A stretch of DNA of 64,000 bases, taken from Thermodesulfobacterium sp. GTDB lineage: Bacteria; Desulfobacterota; Thermodesulfobacteria; Thermodesulfobacteriales; Thermodesulfobacteriaceae. The notes beneath the pieces were generated by a model that saw nothing but the letters and a program-made list of their open reading frames with translations, made no database searches and was not told the origin of the DNA. Shown here piece by piece: positions 36,891-45,441 of this stretch. The position numbers and the translations under genes were made by a program. The stretch lies in the NCBI GenBank assembly GCA_017656385.1, contig JACDNX010000001.1, positions 62,001 to 126,000 of the forward strand, written 5' to 3'. The first letter of the stretch is position 1; each line of letters opens with the position of its first letter.

Positions 36891-38771
36891 TTAAAAAACC
36901 ATTTGATGAGTTTTTTCTATAAGATACTTCATTTTTTCGTAACTTTTAGCAAGTTCATTTTCCAGTGAATTACCTTGTGTTAATTCCCTCCATATTTTTG
37001 TAGAAGCTCTAATATTTCCTATATTTTCTAAGTAATAAGCTTCCAACCATTTTATCTTTGAATTGTTAGGAAATTTCTTCTTAGCATATCTTAGGATTTT
37101 TTCAAATAAATTTTGATCTTTGTAAAAGGTTTCCAGAAGCAAAATTAAGTAATCATCAGCTTTAGCATTAAAAAGAGGATGGTTTGTATACTCTAAAGCT
37201 TTAGCGTAATTTTTTAAAGAAAGAGCCCTGTCACGAAAATATCTTAGAAGCTTTTCTTTAAATCTCTCTGGTAAAGAGGAATCTAATGCCAGATTTAAAT
37301 AAATTTCACCTTTTTTTAAATCATTCTGCATTTCATAAAGGGCTTTTAAGTAAAAGTAATAGGGATCCCTTTTTAAGTTTTTACTGCCTTTTTTGGTTAA
37401 AAAGCTAAATATTTCTTTAAACAAACTTTTTTTATCTTCCTCTAAAGCCAGCACCCCTAATCTGAGTAAAACCTTAGAAATAAGATCTCCTTTTCCTCCT
37501 GTTTCGTAAGCCTTAATAAAACAATATGAAGCTTTGGTATAAAAGTTATAATCTAAATAAATATTTCCCAAAATGTAGTAAGCTTTTCCGCATTTTGTTC
37601 TTTTTAAAAATTCCTTATCTTCTTTTTCTATCTGAACAATTAAAGAAGGATTTCTTTTTTCAGAACTTTTTTCAAATAGCTGGCTTACACTTTCACAGTA
37701 ATATATTTTTACCTTTTCAATTAACGGACTTTTTTTATAAATTTCTAAAAATTTTATAGCGTTTTTTCTGGCTAAAAGGTAATTTTTATCTTCAAAGTAG
37801 GTTTTAATAATTGTAAGGCTTGCTTCCTCTGCTATTTTTTCTTCAGGATATCTGGTTTTGATTGCTGTTGCAAAAGAAATTAAGTCCTGTTTTGTTTTTT
37901 TAGGAATAAGTTCCTTAATTAGAATTTTTTCATAAGCCATTTGATAAAGCCTAAATTTAGAGAAAAGAGCTTCTTTAGTGCCATCCCAGTTAGTAATAAT
38001 TAATTCATAAAAGATCTTTGCTTTATCCTTTTTATCTTTTTTTAGATAGGCTTCAGCCAAGCTATACATTAGTTCTGAACCCTCTTTAAAAGTTCCATAT
38101 ACATTTATATAGGTAAAAAAGTCTTCTTCAGCTTTCTTCAATTCCCCTCTTTTTATGAAATAAAACCCTCTTAGTTTGTAAATTTCTCCCAAAACTTTTT
38201 TAATTAGATCTTTATTTATCTCTTTTAACTCTTTCTCAGGCAGTTCTTTAATAAAATAAAGCAATATCTTAGCTTCCTTTTTAAGGGTTTCGTTACAATA
38301 GGAGTTTAAAAAATCTTTTAATTCCTTTTTAGCATTTTTATAATCTCCTTTTATTATAAACCCTTTGTTTTTTATAAGATTTGCTATGCAGGCTTCATGA
38401 GTTCCCTTTTTTACAGAAATCACCTTTTCAGAAAATTCAATAGCTTTTTCAGGAAAACCTGAGTTTAAAAAACTTTCAGAAATTATAAGATTTTCTTCAG
38501 GAGTTAAAGAAAAATCAGGAGGCAAATTACTCAAAAGTTCTATAACTTTATGATAAAGCTTTTTATTATAAGCAGATTTAATTTGTTTAACCGTTTCTTC
38601 AGCTTTCTTTATCTCTTCTTCTTTTTCTTTTTTTCTTGTTTCATTTGACATTAGTAGAAATATAAGGCTCTTTTTTTCTTTGGAGGCTGCAACAGAAAAG
38701 GACATAAAAAAAGCGAATAAAAATACTAAAAATCCTATTAAGATGGTAGGAGGGAATTTAAAATTTTTCAT
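36891..38771 (-). CDS. Exported TPR-repeat protein
   Basis: A 626-residue protein with a signal peptide or N-terminal anchor (residues 9-29, ending FSVAASKEKK) and then a charged, lysine/glutamate-rich helical solenoid. Repeating patterns such as EEDFFTYINVYGTFKEGSELMYSLAEAYLKK are typical of tetratricopeptide repeats and cover most of the protein. I recognise no further domain. It sits between two sigma-54 activators ahead of the flagellar operon, so a part in flagellar assembly or placement is a fair inference but is not shown by sequence. A candidate sigma-54 promoter lies just before it. Confidence 0.7.
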   Translation of the reverse strand: MKNFKFPPTILIGFLVFLFAFFMSFSVAASKEKKSLIFLLMSNETRKKEKEEEIKKAEETVKQIKSAYNKKLYHKVIELLSNLPPDFSLTPEENLIISESFLNSGFPEKAIEFSEKVISVKKGTHEACIANLIKNKGFIIKGDYKNAKKELKDFLNSYCNETLKKEAKILLYFIKELPEKELKEINKDLIKKVLGEIYKLRGFYFIKRGELKKAEEDFFTYINVYGTFKEGSELMYSLAEAYLKKDKKDKAKIFYELIITNWDGTKEALFSKFRLYQMAYEKILIKELIPKKTKQDLISFATAIKTRYPEEKIAEEASLTIIKTYFEDKNYLLARKNAIKFLEIYKKSPLIEKVKIYYCESVSQLFEKSSEKRNPSLIVQIEKEDKEFLKRTKCGKAYYILGNIYLDYNFYTKASYCFIKAYETGGKGDLISKVLLRLGVLALEEDKKSLFKEIFSFLTKKGSKNLKRDPYYFYLKALYEMQNDLKKGEIYLNLALDSSLPERFKEKLLRYFRDRALSLKNYAKALEYTNHPLFNAKADDYLILLLETFYKDQNLFEKILRYAKKKFPNNSKIKWLEAYYLENIGNIRASTKIWRELTQGNSLENELAKSYEKMKYLIEKTHQMVF

Positions 38772-38786
38772 TTACTAATTGAAAGA

Positions 38787-38802
38787 AGCAAAAATTATAC
38801 CA
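38787..38802 (-). promoter_or_regulatory. Candidate sigma-54 promoter of the TPR gene
   Basis: On the minus strand, TGGTAT-N5-TTGCT keeps the GG and GC dinucleotides at the correct ten-base spacing. It overlaps the stop codon of the upstream sigma-54 activator. The start would fall near 38777, only about six bases before the TPR gene ATG at 38771. The -24 half deviates from TGGCAC at two places, so confidence is moderate. Confidence 0.5.
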
Positions 38803-39781
38803 GATTATACTTTTTAAGTTTTTCTATAAAGGTTGTGCGGTTAAGTCCTAACAGTTTAGCAGCCTTTGTTTTTACTCCTTTTGATATTTCAAGAGCTTTT
38901 TTAAGATAATACACTTCTATATCCTTTAAAAGTTTGTTTAATTCAATTCCATCTTCTGAGATCTCTGGAAGAGCATATTTTAGCAACATGTCTTTATCTT
39001 CTGCCAAACTTTCTTTTATTTTGAATTTTAAATCAAAAGAAGGTAAAGAGAGATCTTTCACATCTATGGTATTATTTTCTGAAAGTATAACCAGTCTTTC
39101 TATAAGGTTTTCAAGTTCTCTTATATTACCAGGCCAAGGATAGTTAATAAGTGCTTCCATAGCTTGTGAAGTGAGTTTTTTTTCTTCAATTCCCTCTCTT
39201 TCACATATTTTTTTTAAAAAAAACTGTGCAAGTATTGGAATATCTTCTTTTCTTTCTCTTAGTGGAGGTAATTTTATGGGAATCACATTTAATCTAAAAA
39301 AAAGATCTTCTCTAAATCTTCCTTGCTGAACCTCTTTTTCTAAATCCTTATTAGTAGCAGCAAGTATTCTTACTTCAACTTTTATAGCTTTGTCACTACC
39401 TAATCTTTCTACTTGTTTTTCCTGAATTACTCTTAGAAGCTTAGCCTGTAATTTGGGGCTTAGATCTCCTATTTCATCAAGAAAGATAGTCCCTTTGTGT
39501 GCCTTTTCAAATTTGCCTGGTTTACTTTTTATAGCTCCTGTAAAAGCACCTTTTTCATATCCAAAAAGTTCAGCCTCTAAAAGTTCTTCTGGAATAGCGG
39601 CACAATTTATAGGCACAAAAGGACCTTTTCTTTTACTGCAAAAATGAATATACTTTGCTAAAACTTCTTTACCTGTTCCTGATTCTCCAAGAATAAGGAC
39701 TGTGCTTGAAGATGGAGCAACCTTTTTTACAAGCTCATAAATTTTCTTCATTTTTTGATTGTGAGTTTCCAGTAAATACAT
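38795..39781 (-). CDS. Sigma-54-dependent activator lacking a receiver domain
   Basis: A 328-residue protein made only of an AAA+ sigma-54 interaction domain and a C-terminal Fis-type helix-turn-helix (about 285-328, KAAKLLGLNRTTFIEKLKKY). Walker A GESGTGKE (residues 32-39), GAFTGA (78-83), Walker B TIFLDEIGD and the PGNIREL-type motif (PWPGNIRELENLIE) are intact. With no sensor domain it may be constitutively active or controlled by level or by a partner, as with HrpS or PspF. It opens the regulatory part of the flagellar cluster. Its promoter places +1 at or next to the start codon. Confidence 0.9.
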   Translation of the reverse strand: MYLLETHNQKMKKIYELVKKVAPSSSTVLILGESGTGKEVLAKYIHFCSKRKGPFVPINCAAIPEELLEAELFGYEKGAFTGAIKSKPGKFEKAHKGTIFLDEIGDLSPKLQAKLLRVIQEKQVERLGSDKAIKVEVRILAATNKDLEKEVQQGRFREDLFFRLNVIPIKLPPLRERKEDIPILAQFFLKKICEREGIEEKKLTSQAMEALINYPWPGNIRELENLIERLVILSENNTIDVKDLSLPSFDLKFKIKESLAEDKDMLLKYALPEISEDGIELNKLLKDIEVYYLKKALEISKGVKTKAAKLLGLNRTTFIEKLKKYNLV

Positions 39782-39788
39782 ATTTAAA

Positions 39789-39818
39789 ATTATATCACGA
39801 TTTTGACAGAACTGTCAA
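39789..39818 (-). promoter_or_regulatory. Sigma-70 promoter of the receiver-less activator, near-leaderless
   Basis: On the minus strand, TTGACA (39818-39813) and TATAAT (39794-39789) are separated by 18 bases; both boxes are perfect. The ATG at 39781 lies seven bases after the -10 box, so the mRNA would have zero or one base before the start codon. No ribosome binding site is present. Confidence 0.7.
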
Positions 39819-39819
39819 A
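39802..39819. promoter_or_regulatory. Palindrome overlapping the -35 box
   Basis: TTTGACAG and CTGTCAAA form a perfect eight-base inverted repeat with a two-base AA spacer. It covers the -35 box of the activator promoter on the minus strand, so a dimeric protein bound here would block or modulate transcription of the flagellar regulator. No regulator is identified. Confidence 0.5.
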
Positions 39820-39828
39820 TTTTTGAAA

Positions 39829-41667
39829 TCATTTATTTATATACTTATGAGCGTATTTTCTTACATAATGTCCTTCCAGGACATGAAAAATTCGTATTTT
39901 TTCAAGAAAATTTTTTGAAAAAGATCCAATTGGTAAGAAGATTATTTTTTTACCTTGGGCAGAGGCAAAATGTTTAGCAAATTTAGTGGGAGGACTTTTT
40001 GCTACATAAACTACATATTTTTCTAAGCTATAATCTATTCCAGCTAAAAGGAGTCTTTCTGCTTTATCTTTTGCTATATCAAAGTATGGATCCTCCCAGA
40101 TATCATAAACTCTCATAGGAGGATAGGTAAGCATGAAGCCTCCATATTTTGCCTTTGCGATACCAGGACCAACTACATTTTCTTTTGGATCTGTAGCATA
40201 AAAAGCCATATCAGATTCTTGATGATGCTCCCCGTGCCAGGTGAAGTTCCAAGGATATTTTTCCCTTCCTGTTACTGGATCAGGGTCTTTTTCAAAAATT
40301 ATTACCACTGAACCTGCTTTTGCACGAGAATGGGGGTCTTCTTTGACATAGGGTGTTTCTTCAAAAATCCATTTTCTGATGGTTTCTCTTAAATCCAGAC
40401 CATCTTTTAAAGAGGCAATAAAGGGTTCAACTTTCCTTAAGTTTTCTGTAATAACTTTAAGTCCCTTCTCCATAATCTTTCTTCCAAAAGTTTCAACTAC
40501 TACATCCTCTGGGGGAAAGGAACAGATAACTTTACCAGAAAAGCCCTTCTTAAAAAGCTTTCTTTCTTCCCTTGTAGTAAATCTCTTTAAGAATCTTAAG
40601 CTACTTCTCAGGCTTTTTATTTTCCTGAAAAGTCTTAACCTCTTTGAAGGAAGATTTAAGTCCTCAGGAGAAAGATTTATAAGAGGAAAGGGAGAAACGG
40701 CTTTTTCTTGAAATTCGTAAAAAGTTGCAATTTCCCAGAACCAGAAAGAAAGTTCATCTCCTCCTATTCCCCTTACTGCCAAAAGAAGTGTATAAAGGTC
40801 AGGAATGTATTGACCCTTAATTAAAAGCAGATTTCTTAAAAATTGTCCAAATACCTGAAGATCTTTTGGTGAAAGTTCTGTACCGGTTTCTTTATAATAT
40901 TTTTGTCTTGCTCTCTCAAAGATTTCCTCAAATATGGTAATTCTGTCAAGATAAAAGTTTTCTTCTTCCATCAATCTTTTTCTGTTTTTTTCATACACAC
41001 TTTGAAAATATCCCGGTTCAGAAAGAATTTCTCTAATGCTTTTAGGATGCAAGCTAAAAATTTCTATTTCTTTGGGTATGTTTTTAGGAAGGTATAACAG
41101 TCCTGATGTTAATTCCAGAGCTTTAATTACTCCTTTTACCTGATAAAAAGGTAAAATAACAGCTACAGAACTGTATTTTTGAGAAATCTCACAGATCTTT
41201 TCTGCTATATATTTTTCTCTTTCTGTGATAAATTCTTCAAAAAATGAAAGAGTGGATTCCACATATTTGTTAAATCCAAGGTTTTTAATAAGATAAGGAG
41301 AAAGAGGCATAGAATGGGATAAATTTTCTTGGGGTACTTCTTTTGGGAGATCTATAAAAAATAAAGGTGTATTGGAAAGAAAAGCATATCTTGTTGTCTC
41401 AACTAAAGGGCAGAGAGGTTCCACGATTAGATATTCAGTTTTTTTATCTTTGTATATAAGCGCAACTATAGAGATCTTAGGAAGGTTTTTTACAGCAATT
41501 ATCCATTTTTCTTTTACAAAAAAGGGAAGGGTTATAGCTAAAGCAGAGGGTTTAATTTGGCCTAAAAGTTTTATAATACTTTGAGTAATTTCAAGGTTGC
41601 CAGGAAAGAAAGGCAGAAAGTAAATGGTTGAAATCTTATTTTGAAACTTTTTTTCAATTTTAAGCAT
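39829..41667 (-). CDS. Uncharacterised 612-residue protein paired with a MoxR-type AAA ATPase
   Basis: I do not recognise this protein with confidence. Residues 10-110 alternate strands and helices and include IKPSALAITLPFF, YLIVEPLCPLVETTRYAFL and PLFFIDLPKEV, a pattern reminiscent of DUF5682 and related Tiki/EreA-like proteins, which are also encoded next to MoxR ATPases. Residues 220-380 are helical and strongly charged. The C-terminal part (440-612) has a distinctive His/Glu/Asp stretch WHGEHHQESD at 477-486 and KAKYGGFMLTYPP, suggesting a metal or active site. No signal peptide or membrane helix is evident, so it is probably cytoplasmic. Its start is eight bases after the ATPase gene, so the two are one operon. 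Confidence 0.55.
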   Translation of the reverse strand: MLKIEKKFQNKISTIYFLPFFPGNLEITQSIIKLLGQIKPSALAITLPFFVKEKWIIAVKNLPKISIVALIYKDKKTEYLIVEPLCPLVETTRYAFLSNTPLFFIDLPKEVPQENLSHSMPLSPYLIKNLGFNKYVESTLSFFEEFITEREKYIAEKICEISQKYSSVAVILPFYQVKGVIKALELTSGLLYLPKNIPKEIEIFSLHPKSIREILSEPGYFQSVYEKNRKRLMEEENFYLDRITIFEEIFERARQKYYKETGTELSPKDLQVFGQFLRNLLLIKGQYIPDLYTLLLAVRGIGGDELSFWFWEIATFYEFQEKAVSPFPLINLSPEDLNLPSKRLRLFRKIKSLRSSLRFLKRFTTREERKLFKKGFSGKVICSFPPEDVVVETFGRKIMEKGLKVITENLRKVEPFIASLKDGLDLRETIRKWIFEETPYVKEDPHSRAKAGSVVIIFEKDPDPVTGREKYPWNFTWHGEHHQESDMAFYATDPKENVVGPGIAKAKYGGFMLTYPPMRVYDIWEDPYFDIAKDKAERLLLAGIDYSLEKYVVYVAKSPPTKFAKHFASAQGKKIIFLPIGSFSKNFLEKIRIFHVLEGHYVRKYAHKYINK

Positions 41668-41675
41668 AAAATAAA

Positions 41676-42563
41676 CTAATCTAAGGGACGAAGCAAAGGT
41701 TTAGTGGGCTTTCTATCTTCTAAGAGCTCTTTCAGATACACCAGAGCCTGTGAGCCAAGTATAATTGAAATGGCTTCTTTAAGGAGGGGCAAAAAATCTG
41801 AAGAATTATCAGTAGGTATCTTTAAAAATTTGAGTTTTTTAAGAATGTATCTCCCTATACTTACCCCATCTCTTACACTGTAAAGCTCACCATATTCATG
41901 AGCTATCTGTAAAAATCTGACTATATAATCAAGAAGTCCCTCATCAGCCCATGGTAAATTAGTTTTTAAAATAGCTTTTTCTTCTTCATAAGAGGGAAAG
42001 TCTATAAAGATTTGAGGTTGAAGCCTTGACTGGATATACTCAGGGAGTTCAAATGTTGAAGCATCTTCATTCATAGTAACACATAGTCTAAAATCTGGAT
42101 GTGCTTTTATTTTTATTCCTGCAATAATAGATTCCACATATCTTCTGGCATCAAGAAGAGGAGCAAGAGATGCCCAAGACTTTTCACTCATTCTATTTGC
42201 CTCGTCAATTATAGCTACTTCACCTCTTATCATCGCAGTAACAATTGGACTTGCTACATATCTTATTTTTTTGTCTTCTGAAATCACAGGTGTTATTATG
42301 AGGTCTTCTGGTCGTGTATCCACAGTTGCTTGAAATATGTAAACTTCTTTATTTAATTTTTTGGCAGCAGCATAGGCAAGAGTAGTTTTACCAACCCCTG
42401 GTTTTCCTATAAGACGAGGAGTTAGTGGGATATCCTTTTCATCAAGAACAAGCCAGCAGGCAAGTATTTGTTCAATAACCTCTTCCCGAGGATAAAGAGG
42501 GATATTTAACTCATCAGGATGAGAAAGATATAAAGTTACTCCATCAATTGTAACAGTCTCCAT
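41676..42563 (-). CDS. MoxR/AAA_5-type AAA+ ATPase
   Basis: A 295-residue AAA+ ATPase. Walker A is GKPGVGKTT at residues 53-61, Walker B AIIDEANRM at 117-125, sensor 1 lies in CVTMNEDAS (asparagine 165), and an arginine in QSRLQP (180) may be the finger. The order and the DEANR signature match the MoxR/AAA_5 branch. These ATPases usually remodel a partner protein, often with a von Willebrand A domain protein, but none is encoded here. The only operon partner is the 612-residue gene downstream. A -10-like TATACT lies ten bases before the ATG. Confidence 0.85.
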   Translation of the reverse strand: METVTIDGVTLYLSHPDELNIPLYPREEVIEQILACWLVLDEKDIPLTPRLIGKPGVGKTTLAYAAAKKLNKEVYIFQATVDTRPEDLIITPVISEDKKIRYVASPIVTAMIRGEVAIIDEANRMSEKSWASLAPLLDARRYVESIIAGIKIKAHPDFRLCVTMNEDASTFELPEYIQSRLQPQIFIDFPSYEEEKAILKTNLPWADEGLLDYIVRFLQIAHEYGELYSVRDGVSIGRYILKKLKFLKIPTDNSSDFLPLLKEAISIILGSQALVYLKELLEDRKPTKPLLRPLD

Positions 42564-42572
42564 AACAATTTT

Positions 42573-42601
42573 AGTATATCTCAGTTTAAAAAAATTACCA
42601 C
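42573..42601 (-). promoter_or_regulatory. Possible promoter of the AAA ATPase operon
   Basis: On the minus strand TATACT (42578-42573) is ten bases before the ATG at 42563, so the mRNA would have only a few leader bases. The -35 region (42601-42596, GTGGTA at 17 bases) is a poor match, so this is tentative. Confidence 0.35.
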
Positions 42602-42618
42602 AATAAATTTTTAAGAGC

Positions 42619-42647
42619 TTGACAATAAAGGCTTAAAAAGATATAAA
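42619..42647 (+). promoter_or_regulatory. Sigma-70 promoter giving a leaderless SNF-transporter mRNA
   Basis: TTGACA (42619-42624) and TATAAA (42642-42647) are separated by 17 bases. Exactly six bases later comes the ATG at 42654, so the expected +1 is the A of the start codon. There is no Shine-Dalgarno sequence. It is divergent from the AAA ATPase promoter. Confidence 0.75.
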
Positions 42648-42653
42648 AAATCT

Positions 42654-44147
42654 ATGCAAAAAAGAGAAACCTGGGCTACCAGAATAGGTCTTGTTTTTGC
42701 AGCAGCAGGAAATGCTATTGGTCTTGGCAATCTCCTAAGATTTCCCTCAAAGGTGGCTCTTTATGGTGGTGGAGCATTTATTATTCCTTATTTTATTTCT
42801 TTTTTTCTTCTTGGGATACCTCTTATGATTTTGGAGTGGACAATAGGAAGATATGCAGGCTCAAAAGGTCATGGTTCTATGATAGGTATTATGGGAGAGT
42901 TTTTTAATCATTCCTATCTGGCAAGAATAATAGGAAGCCTTGGAGTAGCTATTCCTTTTCTTATTGTATGTTATTACATCTATATTGAATCTTGGACTTT
43001 AGGTTTTGCTTTTTTATCTCTATTTCAAAAGCTACCATTACCTACACAAACAGGTGATCCTCAATTAATGATGATGCCATTTTTAAAATTTTACAAAAGT
43101 TATACTCAGCCTTCATTCTGGGCAGTTCTTTTTTTGATAATTACCCTTGTTATTAACTGGTATATATTAAACAGAGGGATAATAAGAGGAATTGAAATTA
43201 CAGCTAAAATAGGTATTCCCGCCCTTCTTTTAATGGGGGTTTTTCTTTCCTTTGTTTCACTTTCTATAAATGACTGGAAGGGACTGGAAGGGCTTTGCTT
43301 CATTTTTAAACCAGACTTTTCAAGACTTCTTGATCCTCAAGTATGGGTAGAGGCTTCTGGACAAATCTTTTTCACTTTGTCTCTTGCTATGGGAGCTATT
43401 GCAACTTATGCAAGCTATGTAAAGAAAAATGAAGATGTTTTAAAAACAGGCCTTTATACAGCAGGTCTTAATGAATTTGTGGAGATAGTTATAGGTGCAT
43501 CTATTGCTATTCCAGCTGCATTTGCTATGTTCGGTGCTTCATCAATTCCTGAGCTTGCCAAAGAAGGAACTTTTAGAATTGGCTTTATGAGTATGCCAGC
43601 AATCTTAATGGCTTTACCTTTTGGTTCTTATCTTTCTTTTATATGGTTTTTTCTTCTTTTTATAGCAGCCCTTACTTCATCTTTAGCTCTTTCTCAACCT
43701 TTGGTTGCTCTTTTTGAAGATGAGCTTAAATTTCCTCGTTCCAAAGCTGTTAATGTTTCTATGATAATGATTTCTATTGGAGCTTTTTTTTCTGCTTTTG
43801 TTCCTGATTTCCTTGATGAACTTGATTTCTGGGCTGGCACTTTATTTTTAATAGTTTTTGGATTTATAGAAATTTTAGCCTTTGTATGGATTTTTGGAGT
43901 AGAAAATTTTTACAGAGAACTTACCAGAGATGTATTTTTCAAAATTCCCAAGACTATGGTTTATATTTTTTATGGCGCTTCATCTATATTTATAGGAGTG
44001 CTTTTTTACTTCTGGACAACTGTTAAGCTTCCTGAATATCTTGGTCAAATATCTTGGAATTTGATAATTTCAAGAGGTTTTATAATTACATCACTACTTA
44101 TATTGATTTTGATAGCTATAGAAAGCAAAAAATATATAAATTCTTAA
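42654..44147 (+). CDS. Sodium-dependent transporter, SNF family (LeuT-like)
   Basis: A 497-residue protein with about 11-12 membrane helices. The N-terminus WATRIGLVFAAAGNAIGLGN with LLRFP is the first LeuT-fold helix with its unwound sodium and substrate site. LEWTIGRYAGSKGHG and the GQIFFTLSLAMGAIATYASY helix (LeuT helix 6 counterpart) are also typical. It imports amino acids or similar solutes with sodium; the substrate is unknown. The start follows a promoter with no leader. Its stop codon shares TTAA with the stop of the convergent DAACS gene. Confidence 0.93.
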   Translation: MQKRETWATRIGLVFAAAGNAIGLGNLLRFPSKVALYGGGAFIIPYFISFFLLGIPLMILEWTIGRYAGSKGHGSMIGIMGEFFNHSYLARIIGSLGVAIPFLIVCYYIYIESWTLGFAFLSLFQKLPLPTQTGDPQLMMMPFLKFYKSYTQPSFWAVLFLIITLVINWYILNRGIIRGIEITAKIGIPALLLMGVFLSFVSLSINDWKGLEGLCFIFKPDFSRLLDPQVWVEASGQIFFTLSLAMGAIATYASYVKKNEDVLKTGLYTAGLNEFVEIVIGASIAIPAAFAMFGASSIPELAKEGTFRIGFMSMPAILMALPFGSYLSFIWFFLLFIAALTSSLALSQPLVALFEDELKFPRSKAVNVSMIMISIGAFFSAFVPDFLDELDFWAGTLFLIVFGFIEILAFVWIFGVENFYRELTRDVFFKIPKTMVYIFYGASSIFIGVLFYFWTTVKLPEYLGQISWNLIISRGFIITSLLILILIAIESKKYINS

Positions 44148-45334
44148 TTTAAAAGTTTATCAACAATCTTTGCCCCAGTTAAATCACCCCAAACATTTAC
44201 TGCAGTTCTGAGCATATCTAAAAACCTATCCACAGCTAAGATAATTCCCATTCCTTCTAAGGGAATACCAACAGAAGTAAGAACTAAGGTTAACATTACA
44301 AGTCCTGCCCCTGGGATTGCAGCTGCACCTATGGAGGCTAAGGTAGCTGTTAAAAAAATGATAAAAAGTTGAGAAAAACTTAAGGAAATTCCATAAATAT
44401 TCGCTATAAAAACAGCAGCTACAGCCTCATACAAAGCTGTTCCATCCATATTTATAGTTGCACCTAAGGGGAGAACAAAACCAGCAACTTCATTTTTAAT
44501 TTTCCCCTTTTCTTCTGCTAACTCTAAGGTAACAGGCAAAGTAGCTGCACTTGAGGCAGTAGAAAATGCAAGAAATAGAGCCTCTCTAACCTTTATCAAA
44601 TATAAGTAGGGATTGTATTTACCCAGAAAAAAACCAAGTAAAGCAAGAGTAAAAAAGGCGTGTATCAAGAGTCCTAAAATTACTGTAATAACATACTTTC
44701 CCAGAGGAAAAAGAATACCAACTCCTACCTCTGCAACAGTATAACTTACTAAGGAAAAAACTCCAACAGGAGTTAATTTTATAATCCACTTTGTAAGGTT
44801 TATAAGGGCATGATTTAGAGCATCAAAAAAGTTAATAAGAGATGATATTTTGTTTTTATCTAAGGTTAGTACTGAGAGACCAAAAATAACAGAGAAAAAA
44901 ATTATTTGAAGAATTTTTCCTTTAACAAAACTTTCAAAAGGGTTAGAGGGAATTATGTTCCAGATAAGTTCTTTAAAAGAAAGTGTTTCAATTTTTGAGA
45001 CATTCTCTATTGTAAAAGAAGTTTGAAAGTTTTCTCCTGGTTTTATGAGATTTACCAGAATAAGTCCAAGAATTATTGAAAACCCTGTAGTAGCAAAGTA
45101 ATACATAAATGTTTTTGTACCCAAGTTTTTGAATCTTTTTATGTTGCCAAGAGAGATTATGGCTACAAAAACAGAGGTGAATACCAGAGGCACAATAATA
45201 AGTTTTAAAAGAGTGAGAAATATTTCTCCCAGAAATTGTATTTTTTTAGAAAAATCCGGGAAATAAACCCCTAATAAAAATCCAGATATTATTCCTATAA
45301 GAGTTAGATTTTCGGTATTCAAAAGTTTTTTCAT
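44144..45334 (-). CDS. Dicarboxylate/amino acid:cation symporter (DAACS family)
   Basis: A 396-residue symporter of the GltPh/GltP/DctA family with eight helices and two re-entrant loops. Visible marks are the hairpin 1 serine loop AFSTASSAATLPVTLE, the helix 7 motif ATINMDGTALYE (NMDGT sodium and substrate site), hairpin 2 AAIPGAGLVML, and helix 8 AVDRFLDMLRTAVNVWGD with the substrate arginine region. Substrate is likely glutamate, aspartate or a C4 acid. It is convergent with the SNF gene and divergent from rmuC. Confidence 0.93.
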   Translation of the reverse strand: MKKLLNTENLTLIGIISGFLLGVYFPDFSKKIQFLGEIFLTLLKLIIVPLVFTSVFVAIISLGNIKRFKNLGTKTFMYYFATTGFSIILGLILVNLIKPGENFQTSFTIENVSKIETLSFKELIWNIIPSNPFESFVKGKILQIIFFSVIFGLSVLTLDKNKISSLINFFDALNHALINLTKWIIKLTPVGVFSLVSYTVAEVGVGILFPLGKYVITVILGLLIHAFFTLALLGFFLGKYNPYLYLIKVREALFLAFSTASSAATLPVTLELAEEKGKIKNEVAGFVLPLGATINMDGTALYEAVAAVFIANIYGISLSFSQLFIIFLTATLASIGAAAIPGAGLVMLTLVLTSVGIPLEGMGIILAVDRFLDMLRTAVNVWGDLTGAKIVDKLLN

Positions 45335-45374
45335 AAATTTTTAAAAGAGACTTGAGATTTAGATTTTTCTTTTG

Positions 45375-45403
45375 ATTATAGGTTAAATTTAAATTATTGT
45401 AAA
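45375..45403 (-). promoter_or_regulatory. Sigma-70 promoter of the DAACS symporter
   Basis: On the minus strand, TTTACA (45403-45398) and a perfect TATAAT (45380-45375) are separated by 17 bases. The start would be near 45368, about 34 bases before the ATG at 45334. Confidence 0.65.
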
Positions 45404-45441
45404 GGTTTGAGATAATGGTAAATTTTGTTAGGGAGTAGAAA

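Noticed and set aside
38790-38812. Two TATAAT-like minus-strand boxes before the TPR gene as sigma-70 promoters
   Set aside because: They arise from the last codons of the activator and have no -35 box at proper spacing; the sigma-54-type motif in the same place fits better.
39803-39831. Plus-strand promoter from the second TTGACA in the palindrome at 39802-39819
   Set aside because: No -10 box occurs at 15-19 bases, and the plus strand has no gene to transcribe there.
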